DNA from: DASPPM01 sp052143835
GTDB taxonomy: Bacteria > Pseudomonadota > Alphaproteobacteria > JACZXZ01
Direction: 5' to 3'
NCBI GenBank assembly: GCA_052143835.1
Contig: JBKQRV010000042.1
Location: forward strand, 1 to 64,000
Length of the DNA: 64,000 bases
Part shown: positions 43,284 through 50,178 of the stretch, piece by piece
Position numbering within the stretch: position 1 is the first letter of the stretch
Layout: each line of letters starts with the position of its first letter
Notes under the pieces: generated by a model
Databases searched by the model: none
Told to the model about the DNA's origin: nothing
What the model saw: the letters and a program-made list of their open reading frames with translations, nothing else
Translations under genes and position numbers: made by a program

Positions 43284-44165
43284 ATGGCATACATAATCGG
43301 CCTGATTGTTCTGTTGATCGTGCTTGGCGCAATGAGGGTGCGCGCACGTAAAAATAGGAAGCCGGAGGCAGCCACTAAGGCGCCGCCACAGCACCTTGAG
43401 GCTGCTCCGGGCATGCTGAGTGAATCGTTGAATTCCCCGCATCTCACAGCACAGCAGATCGCTGATCGGATTCGCAGCAAAAAAGATTTCAACGCCCTTT
43501 TGCGAGAGATAGATAGGCTTAATAGGAAGCTCGGGAGTGCGGGCATAAGTGAGAAAAACTATGACAAGATCGCTGATCTATCGAACAAACTCCAAGAAGC
43601 TGAGAATATTGCTCAAGCCAAAACCATAGCTTGGCAACTTATCGTCGCTGAAAGTCTTGATGTTCCGTCAGAAATCCTCGCTCATGCGTTCAAGATTTAC
43701 GCGGCTGACGACACGACGATCGATCGTAAAGCTCTTGAGCGCGACGGTGTTTCCTGGTGGACCTCCCTTGATCCGTACAGCGAGCCGGAGGACGCTCCGA
43801 AGTCGCTTGCGGCACTTAGAGCATTTCGCAAGATTGTTGAGGGTGACGGTTCTGTCGAAGACAAGGTTCACGCAATCGATAAGCTATACGCCAAGATGAA
43901 GGACTTATTCGAGGGCATTTTAGTCCCTTCGGAGTCGCTTTCAGCGGGGCAACAATGGGTCGCTCAAGTATTGACAGCACAGGGGCTGCCCAATGCGCGA
44001 GACTTGGTTGCTTCGGGAGTGCTGACGGGGGACGACGTCCTCAAAATTGACTCCACAGAATTTAAAAAGCGGAAGGGAGTCGGATCAGCACGATTCAAGC
44101 AATTCGTCGAGTTCCAAAATCGAATGCGGGCCGTGGCTGGCAAGCATGGTGACGGAGGGCATTGA
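43284..44165 (+). CDS. N-terminally anchored protein with helical/HhH-like C-terminus
   Basis: The 293-residue protein has one N-terminal membrane helix (IIGLIVLLIVLGAMRV) and then a basic linker. A helical domain follows, with a possible coiled coil at about residues 65-115 (IDRLNRKLGSAGISEKNYDKIADLSNKLQEAE). The last 60 residues (LVASGVLTGDDVLKIDSTEFKKRKGVGSARFKQF) resemble a helix-hairpin-helix or SAM-like domain. Function unknown. Base composition is AT-richer than the flanks. Its end overlaps the next gene by 20 bp, so the two are probably coupled. Confidence 0.6.
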   Translation: MAYIIGLIVLLIVLGAMRVRARKNRKPEAATKAPPQHLEAAPGMLSESLNSPHLTAQQIADRIRSKKDFNALLREIDRLNRKLGSAGISEKNYDKIADLSNKLQEAENIAQAKTIAWQLIVAESLDVPSEILAHAFKIYAADDTTIDRKALERDGVSWWTSLDPYSEPEDAPKSLAALRAFRKIVEGDGSVEDKVHAIDKLYAKMKDLFEGILVPSESLSAGQQWVAQVLTAQGLPNARDLVASGVLTGDDVLKIDSTEFKKRKGVGSARFKQFVEFQNRMRAVAGKHGDGGH

Positions 44166-44796
44166 AAGAACAGGAACAAGGCCGCAGTGGATTACGCCCA
44201 TGTCCATAGTCATCGGAATTATTACGATTATTGCCAGCGGCGTTTTCGCCGCAGTAGTTGCGTACCGCCTTAACGCGACCAAGGAGCATGTCTTCTTCAT
44301 GCGGCAGAAGGCCGAAGCGCTGTACCTGGCAATAGAACGTTACAACAGAGCACTTAGTAGCTATTTTGTCCCTCACTACGACGTCATAAAAAACAAGATC
44401 ACCTGGAACGAACTTCTTGACATCCAGATCAAGGGCCGTGGTAGCGCGGGTCGTGACTCCGCCGGCGCTCTTGACACGACTATCATGCTAATAAACGTCT
44501 ACTTTACCGAGCTCAAGCCGCATCTCGACCACTACAGCGCCGCCCGTGAAAATATTCACGAGATCATTGCCGACTATAAGCGGGCGTACAAGAAGGGCGA
44601 CACGGACGGCATCCGCTGGTTCAAGCCGTTCGACGAAGGCTTGCGCGAACTCGATCGTAGTGCAGAAGCATTCAAACAAGCGGTGCTTGTCGAGGCTATC
44701 CGACTTGCCCCGGCCGAACGATTATGGCCTCAATCCCTCACGCTCCGGGCAATTTTCGCAAGGATCGGATCTATACTCCGAATCAAAAAGGGGTAG
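44146..44796 (+). CDS. Membrane-anchored protein of unknown function
   Basis: The 216-residue protein has a membrane helix near the N-terminus (MSIVIGIITIIASGVFAAVVAYRL) followed by a helical cytoplasmic or periplasmic domain (HVFFMRQKAEALYLAIERYNRALSSYF...). It has the layout of small phage- or defence-associated membrane proteins, but no known motif is visible. The start at 44146 overlaps the previous gene; an ATG at 44200 would remove 18 residues. Confidence 0.55.
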   Translation: MVTEGIERTGTRPQWITPMSIVIGIITIIASGVFAAVVAYRLNATKEHVFFMRQKAEALYLAIERYNRALSSYFVPHYDVIKNKITWNELLDIQIKGRGSAGRDSAGALDTTIMLINVYFTELKPHLDHYSAARENIHEIIADYKRAYKKGDTDGIRWFKPFDEGLRELDRSAEAFKQAVLVEAIRLAPAERLWPQSLTLRAIFARIGSILRIKKG

Positions 44797-44972
44797 CCTT
44801 ACAGAATAGGGCGGAAGGGTCTCCTTTTTGCATTTGGTGCATGATTTATAATCTTTTCCGAGCAATCTAACCATCGTCCTCAGCCGTCGGCGCTACGCAT
44901 TCTGTCCTCGCCCGAGCAATCTGCCATCGGATTCGTCATAAGCCCGGCAACCGATACGATGATGCTTCGCGC

Positions 44973-45161
44973 TCACGCCGCATCAACCCCGTGCGCCCGC
45001 ATTTCCACTCCCAGCTTCTTGCCCACCACGCCGAGGGTGGCAGCGAGATTGTCCATGGTTGGGTTGCTCGCTTTCGAGAGCATGCGGTGAAGGGTCTTGG
45101 CAGGTTTCGCGCTCTCGGCACCCGCCCGTTTCGGCTTGCCGGCAAGGGCGGAAATGCGCAT
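44973..45161 (-). pseudogene. Probable remnant of a HigA-like antitoxin
   Basis: Sixty-two residues ending in KPAKTLHRMLSKASNPTMDNLAATLGVVGKKLGVEMRAHG resemble the C-terminal DNA-binding half of addiction-module antidote proteins (the usual pattern is ..LYRALSxxGNPxxxTLxxVLxALGxxL). The N-terminal half is not recognisable and no toxin gene is adjacent. It lies just upstream of, and divergent from, the TIR gene. Confidence 0.4.
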
Positions 45162-45263
45162 CCTGGGACAAGCGCGCGCGCCTTGCGGGAGACGGCGGGA
45201 GACGCCCTTGCAAGCGGCCGCGCGCGAAGCCTTGGGCGAATGGGGCGAAGGGAGGCGCTCGGC

Positions 45264-46661
45264 GTGGCACACGACATCTTCTTGAGCTACTCCACCCGCG
45301 ACCAGGCCGCGGCGGACATGATCTGCCAGGCGCTCGAGGCGGCCGGGGTCAAGTGCTGGATCGCACCGCGCGACATCGCCGCCGGCTCCCAGTGGGGTGG
45401 GAGCATCGTCGCGGCCATCGAGGCGAGCCGGGCGGTCCTCATCATCTTCAGCGAGAAATCCAACGACTCGCCCCAGGTCGCGCGCGAGATGGAGTGCGCG
45501 GTGGCGAAGCGCCTGCCGCTCATCCCGGTGCGCATCGCCGACGCCATGCCGACCAAGGACATGGAATATTTCCTCGGCGTCTCCCATTGGCTCAACGCCT
45601 ACCCTGAGCCGCTTTCGACCTACCTGCCGCAGATCGTGGTGACGACCCAGCGCGTGCTCAAGGGCGAGGCGCAAACCTGGAAGCGCTTCGCCCGCAAGCT
45701 GCCGCAGAAGCGCTATGCCCAGCTCTCGATCGTCGGCGTGGCGCTCCTCATAGCGGTCGTGACGGCGTGGCTGATGCGGCCCTCGCCACCCCCCAATCCG
45801 ATGGATGCAATGAGATCGCCCCTGGCCGGGCGCTGGGAGACCTCGCTCGCCGATGCGCGCGGCACGAAAGAGGATTGCGTCCTCGACGTGCAGGACCTCG
45901 GCCAGGCGCAGTTCACCGACTCTTGTCCCGCCCCCTATACCGGCAACAAGGGCAATATCGGCGCCACCAAGGACAGCACCTACAACCCGCAGCTCTTCGT
46001 CAAAGGCAAGGACACCGGCACCTTCATGATGCAGGCCGGCTCGATCCCCTACACCACCGGCACCTTCCGCCTCGATGGCCGCAACTCCCTCACCCTCCAT
46101 TTCGCCAGCGGCAACGAGATCTCGTGGCGGCGCATCGCGCAGGATGCACCCCTCCACAACGACGTGGACAGCATCCTCCCCAAGCAGGCGAGCTGGCCGC
46201 TCGCGGGTGTTCCGGCCATCGCCGAGCGGGCGATCAAATATGCGCGCGGCCATTGGCAGCCCGATGCGGTCCTGATGTCGGCCAAGCTCACCCTCGAGCC
46301 GCAAGCCGGAGGCATGGGCGGATTGCCGACGGCGGCCGGCACGGTCACCGTGCAGTTCGAGCTCTATTCGCCGGCCACCCAGCAAGGCCTCTCGCTGACG
46401 CCGAATTCGGCCGCAGGTGCGATGTTTCCGCTCGGCGCCGTCGACCGCGACGCAAGGCAGGCAATCCCGGCCGATTTCCTCGATCTCCCGCAGGCCTGGG
46501 CAGCCCTTCAGGCGCGCGGGCTGCGCGGCAAGGAATTGAAGGAGGCGCAGCTCGCGGACTGGCAGAACGGGACGAGCTACGGCAGCGCCCGGCTCGCCGG
46601 GCTCGAGTGGATGCTCGATTCGGCCCTCGACGAGCGCGGCTGGGTCCCGGCGGCGCGCTGA
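45264..46661 (+). CDS. Membrane-anchored TIR-domain protein
   Basis: The 465-residue protein has an N-terminal TIR domain (about 1-135): HDIFLSYSTRDQAAADMICQALEAAG, WIAPRDIAAGSQWGGSIVAAIEAS, VLIIFSEKSNDSPQVAREMECAV and LPLIPVRI. The Glu in REMECAV is in the position of the catalytic Glu of NAD-cleaving TIR domains. A single membrane helix (QLSIVGVALLIAVVTAWLM) follows, then about 290 residues outside the cytoplasm of unknown fold, rich in beta strands. The GTG at 45264 has GGAGG at a good distance; ATG 45240 is possible. The role could be defence or signalling. Confidence 0.82.
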   Translation: MAHDIFLSYSTRDQAAADMICQALEAAGVKCWIAPRDIAAGSQWGGSIVAAIEASRAVLIIFSEKSNDSPQVAREMECAVAKRLPLIPVRIADAMPTKDMEYFLGVSHWLNAYPEPLSTYLPQIVVTTQRVLKGEAQTWKRFARKLPQKRYAQLSIVGVALLIAVVTAWLMRPSPPPNPMDAMRSPLAGRWETSLADARGTKEDCVLDVQDLGQAQFTDSCPAPYTGNKGNIGATKDSTYNPQLFVKGKDTGTFMMQAGSIPYTTGTFRLDGRNSLTLHFASGNEISWRRIAQDAPLHNDVDSILPKQASWPLAGVPAIAERAIKYARGHWQPDAVLMSAKLTLEPQAGGMGGLPTAAGTVTVQFELYSPATQQGLSLTPNSAAGAMFPLGAVDRDARQAIPADFLDLPQAWAALQARGLRGKELKEAQLADWQNGTSYGSARLAGLEWMLDSALDERGWVPAAR

Positions 46662-46729
46662 GCCGTCATGGCATAGCCCTCTTCCTGCTCCTTGGTCGAA
46701 ACGCGGACGAACGTGATCGCTGTCACGGC

Positions 46730-47032
46730 CTATGCGGCCCGCCGGGATTTGTACGGCTTGATCCTGGCGACTTGGGCTCCGATGCGCCGCTTGGCCTCCA
46801 GCGTGTCATGGGCGTTCTGTAGACGCATGAAATAGCCCTCGGAGAGATCGAAGAACTTGCACAGGCGCAGATCGGTATCTGCAGTCACGTCCCGGGTGCC
46901 GTTGACGATCGCGTGGATGCGGTTTCCCGGAACGCCGATCGCACGGGCAAGCCGGTTCTGGCTCATGCCGATCTCCTTCAAGAACTCCTCCTTCAGGATC
47001 TCGCCCGGATGCGGATTACGGATCTGTCCCAT
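46730..47032 (-). CDS. higA: HigA-family antitoxin (XRE), without visible toxin
   Basis: The 100-residue protein begins MGQIRNPHPGEILKEEFLKEIGMSQNRLARAIGVPGNRIHAIVNGTRDVTADTDLRLCKFF, the typical HigA helix-turn-helix. HigB toxins normally lie directly upstream; here the 113 bp up to the acetyltransferase gene are too short to encode one. It is an orphan antitoxin or regulator, and a decayed partial copy exists at 49346-49528. Confidence 0.85.
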   Translation of the reverse strand: MGQIRNPHPGEILKEEFLKEIGMSQNRLARAIGVPGNRIHAIVNGTRDVTADTDLRLCKFFDLSEGYFMRLQNAHDTLEAKRRIGAQVARIKPYKSRRAA

Positions 47033-47145
47033 GGCTGCGTCCCACGCTTGGCTAATCCTTTCAATGATAGTCGATAATCTCACTGTCCGCCTTGCAAGAC
47101 GATCCGGTGCAGGCGAAGCCCCGCTATCTCGGCTTGCAGGTCAAT

Positions 47146-47652
47146 TCACAGCTTTTCCAAACCTGCCGCAGCGCTCGCCGTCGGCAGGAAAAGCCGTCTC
47201 GGCCGCGACGGGAACGAACGAAATCCAAACCCCCTGTAGAATTCGGCCGCGCGCTCGTCCTTGGCATCGACGACGATCGCGAAAACGGCGAGCGAGCGTC
47301 CCGCGCCAAGGATGCGGCGGATGGCGTCGGCGAGGAGAAGCTCGCCTATGCCTCGGCCGCGCGCCCGCTCGTCTCTCGCGAGCCGCCCGATCAAGGCAGC
47401 CGGGATTGCGTCGTATCGCGGCAGCTTGCGCGCGATCTCTTCCGGCATGTCGCGGAGCGACAACGTGAACGAGCTGAGGCTGTAGAAGCCGATCACGCCC
47501 AATTCGTCATCGACGGCCACGAAAACGCGCGCGACGTTGCGCTTGTCGTCTTGGCTTGCCCGGTGCCGGAACCAGTCGTCGAGATCGGCCTGGCCGCAGG
47601 AGAAGGTTGCGCGGTCGTGTTGCTTGCCGAGCGGCTCGATCCTAACGCCCAA
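47146..47652 (-). CDS. tacT: GNAT acetyltransferase toxin (TacT/AtaT-like)
   Basis: The 168-residue protein is a GNAT fold of the toxin group. It begins VRIEPLGKQHDRATFSCGQADLDDWFRHRASQD, and its acetyl-CoA loop is in IGRLARDERARGRGIGELLLADAI. YRGFGFRSFP is near the end. Such toxins acetylate the amino acid on charged tRNAs and stop translation. It lies 6 bp after a DUF1778 antitoxin gene. The start is a TTG. Confidence 0.88.
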   Translation of the reverse strand: MGVRIEPLGKQHDRATFSCGQADLDDWFRHRASQDDKRNVARVFVAVDDELGVIGFYSLSSFTLSLRDMPEEIARKLPRYDAIPAALIGRLARDERARGRGIGELLLADAIRRILGAGRSLAVFAIVVDAKDERAAEFYRGFGFRSFPSRPRRLFLPTASAAAGLEKL

Positions 47653-47658
47653 GGCGCT

Positions 47659-47952
47659 TTAGCCGAAAAGATCGCGATGGCGCCTCAACGCCGTAATCAG
47701 CTTCGCCGTCGGCGGAGGTGGGTTGAGCACGGCGTCCAGAAACGCATCGCGATCGGTGCCCGTAAGCACCATGCGCTCGTGCTCGTCGAGCACGCGGCGC
47801 GCGCCCTCATAGGCGAGATCGCCCGCGGTCAGCCCCGAGACCGCCATCGCGCGCTGGATGAGCTGCTTGGCCGAGGCGGCGACCCGCAGCTCGATCCGCT
47901 CCTTCTTGAGCTCGCGATCGTCCGACCCTTTACGCCGTGCAGAGCCTGCCAT
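47659..47952 (-). CDS. tacA: DUF1778 ribbon-helix-helix antitoxin (TacA-like)
   Basis: The 97-residue protein has an N-terminal RHH motif (KKERIELRVAASAKQLIQRAMAVSGLTAGDLAYEGA). Its C-terminal tail (RDAFLDAVLNPPPPTAKLITALRRHRDLFG) is of the type that blocks the active site of TacT-like GNAT toxins. It is the upstream gene of the pair, as usual in tacAT/ataRT modules. Confidence 0.9.
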   Translation of the reverse strand: MAGSARRKGSDDRELKKERIELRVAASAKQLIQRAMAVSGLTAGDLAYEGARRVLDEHERMVLTGTDRDAFLDAVLNPPPPTAKLITALRRHRDLFG

Positions 47953-48183
47953 GACGATCTCCTTGCTGCGGCAATGTACGGTAAATCGCCGTGCATTTCA
48001 AGGTCCGCCCTCAAACCGGGAGATACGGATGTGCCGCTGCGGGGACGGAGGCATATTTTAGATTTGCCGGTGCGAATGATTTGCATTATCTCTTGCGGTT
48101 AGCGCGCAACCAACGGCCCGCCGGCGACAGCTGTTCCCGACAGAGGCCGAGAAGGACAACGAAACCCAGAGACGAGGTCGGAG

Positions 48184-48513
48184 ATGCGCATATTCATCTT
48201 GGCTGCCGCATTTCTCTTGCTGGTCGGGCCGGTCGGGCCGGCGCGCGCGCAAGAGCAGCCGCATCTGACCATCAAGAACCACCGCTTCCAGCCCGAACGC
48301 CTCGAGGTGCCGGCCGGCGTCAAGTTCAAGCTCTTGGTCAAGAACGAGGACGATACGGCGGAGGAATTCGAGAGCTTCGAATTGAACCGTGAAAAAATCG
48401 TGCCGCCGGGACAAGAGATCCCGGTCTTCCTCGGTCCGCTCGACAAGGGCGAGTACAAATTCTTCGGCGACTTCCATCAGGACACCGCGCAAGGCGTTCT
48501 GATCGCGAAATAG
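48184..48513 (+). CDS. Periplasmic cupredoxin-like protein
   Basis: The 109-residue protein has a signal peptide (IFILAAAFLLLVGPVGPARAQ) and a cupredoxin-like domain: LTIKNHRFQPERLEVPAGVKFKLLVKNEDDTAEEFES and VFLGPLDKGEYKFFGDFHQDTAQGVLIAK. The Cys of type I copper sites is absent, as in the Cupredoxin_1 proteins found with iron-uptake systems (FtrA/EfeO relatives). It is followed 27 bp later by an exported beta-rich protein, likely in the same transcript. Confidence 0.78.
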   Translation: MRIFILAAAFLLLVGPVGPARAQEQPHLTIKNHRFQPERLEVPAGVKFKLLVKNEDDTAEEFESFELNREKIVPPGQEIPVFLGPLDKGEYKFFGDFHQDTAQGVLIAK

Positions 48514-48540
48514 CGGCCGTCGCCGTCATCCGGGGGGATA

Positions 48541-49323
48541 ATGGACATGACGACGACCGTCCTGCGGCCGCGAGCGCGCCTCCTCGCCGCCATTGCCCTT
48601 GCGGCGTTCCTCCTCCCGCTCGCGGCACGGGCCGATTTCCACATCCGCTCGCCCGACGACATCGACGAAGGCGAGTACGAGCTCGAGCACAACGGCTCGG
48701 CCACCATCGACCGGAACCCCACGAAAGGCGGGGAGACCAGCTACACGGCCGAATTCGGCTACGGCGTCAATTCCTGGTGGCATCCCGAGCTCGAGCTCGA
48801 TTTCGGGCGCGACGCGGGCCTCGGCGAATCCACCCAATTCCAGGGGGTCACCTGGGAGAACACCTTCATGCTGACCGAGCCCGGAGAATATTGGGCGGAC
48901 CTCGGCCTCTATTGGGAATATTCCTATTCGACGCTCAGCGGCACGCCGGACGACACCTTGTTCGGGCCGCTCATCCAGAAGGACATCGGACACACCACCC
49001 ACACCCTCAACCTCTTCCTCAGCAAGGAGATCGGCCCCAACCAGGACGTCCCCGGCCTGGACTTCAGCTACGCCTGGCAGAGCCGCTGGAATATCCTTCA
49101 GCTCGCCTCCCCCGCCGTGGAGATCTACGGTGACGCGGAGCGCACCAGCCCCTTCGCCAAGTTCCAGAACCAGCAGCTCATCGCCGGCCCCGTCGTGGTC
49201 GGCTCGGTGCTGCTGGGCAAGCTCGGCAAGCTGAACTATGAGGCCGGCTACCTCTTCGGCGCCACCCGCGCCACGGCGAGCGGCACGGTGCGCTGGCGCC
49301 TCGAGTGGGAGATGCATTTCTGA
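48541..49323 (+). CDS. Exported outer-membrane barrel-like protein
   Basis: The 260-residue protein has a signal peptide (RLLAAIALAAFLLPLAARA) and alternating aromatic and charged strands typical of an outer-membrane beta barrel. Examples are YTAEFGYGVNSWWHPELELDFG, YWADLGLYWEYSY and, at the end, ASGTVRWRLEWEMHF with a C-terminal Phe as required for barrel assembly. The ATG follows a GGGGGG run. Function unknown; its coupling to the cupredoxin-like gene suggests a metal-related role. Confidence 0.75.
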   Translation: MDMTTTVLRPRARLLAAIALAAFLLPLAARADFHIRSPDDIDEGEYELEHNGSATIDRNPTKGGETSYTAEFGYGVNSWWHPELELDFGRDAGLGESTQFQGVTWENTFMLTEPGEYWADLGLYWEYSYSTLSGTPDDTLFGPLIQKDIGHTTHTLNLFLSKEIGPNQDVPGLDFSYAWQSRWNILQLASPAVEIYGDAERTSPFAKFQNQQLIAGPVVVGSVLLGKLGKLNYEAGYLFGATRATASGTVRWRLEWEMHF

Positions 49324-49345
49324 AAAGGCGGCTCGAGGCCGGGCT

Positions 49346-49528
49346 CTAAAGACGCATGAAATAGCCCTCGGAGAGAGCGAAGAACTTGCACAGGCGCAGA
49401 TCGGTATCAGCCGAACATCCCGGGTGCCGCTGACGATCGCGTGGATGCCGTTTCCCGGAACACCGACCGCACGGGGCAAGCCGGTTCCGGCGCATGCCGA
49501 TCTCGTTCAAGAACATGTCAAAAGCCAT
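49346..49528 (-). pseudogene. Decayed partial copy of higA
   Basis: About 170 bp are a direct near-copy of the middle of higA (46822-46985): ATGAAATAGCCCTCGGAGAG and CGCAGATCGGTATC occur in both. Small insertions and deletions break the frame (LCKFFALSEGYFMRL is still readable, but the helix-turn-helix part is in another frame). It sits after the exported barrel gene. The remaining ~200 bp up to 49727 hold nothing I recognise. Confidence 0.75.
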
Positions 49529-49727
49529 TAGGGCAGGCTTTACGAGCGCCGCGGGCCTCGGCCAGTTTGGCCTTCAGTTGCGTAACTGGATCGTATGGTG
49601 TGGAATGGCTCGGCCGATGCTTCCATCAGAAAAGGCTCTGACGAAAGATACCGTGCCGGCGGATGTCGAATAAGTAAGGGCGCTGGCGCAAACGTGCGCC
49701 GGTTGCGCTGCGAACCGAGGGAGTGCC

Positions 49728-50138
49728 ATGCATCATTGGCGGTTCAGTGCAAGAGCCGTGGACGTCTTGGGCGCGCTTGCTGCGGCCCTTCTGCTGGTGT
49801 CGCCCTTCGCTGCACTCGCGGCACCCAAGCGGCTCGATTGCAAACTGACCTCCCTTGAAACGAGGGCGGGGCCGAAAACGGATGTCGCGGCCGAGAGCCG
49901 GTCGATCACCGTCGTATTCGACCAGGACGCGAAGGCGCTCACCGTGTACCTGGATGGCAGCGCGCTAGCGCTGACTAACGTCACGATGTCACAAATCGCC
50001 ATGAGCGGCTACGTCAGCGGCAAAGTGAGCCTGAGCATCGACCCGTCGTCCTGGAACATCGCGTTCCAGACCTACAAGCCTGACTCAACGAGCACCGAAT
50101 TCGGAACGTGCAGCCTGAGCGCGAAGCCGCCGCCATGA
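49728..50138 (+). CDS. Small exported protein of unknown function
   Basis: The 136-residue protein has a signal peptide (VDVLGALAAALLLVSPFAALAA). Its mature domain begins KRLDCKLTSLETRAGPKTDVAAESRSITVVFDQDAKALTVYLDG, with two Cys that could pair. The family is not recognised. It stands alone, convergent with macB. Confidence 0.6.
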   Translation: MHHWRFSARAVDVLGALAAALLLVSPFAALAAPKRLDCKLTSLETRAGPKTDVAAESRSITVVFDQDAKALTVYLDGSALALTNVTMSQIAMSGYVSGKVSLSIDPSSWNIAFQTYKPDSTSTEFGTCSLSAKPPP

Positions 50139-50178
50139 AGCATGTCTCGATGATCGCTCTCCCGATCACGATGGTGCG

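Noticed and set aside
44936..46385. A long minus-strand frame across the TIR gene
   Set aside because: Only its last 62 residues resemble a protein family (HigA-like). The rest is the antisense of the TIR gene.
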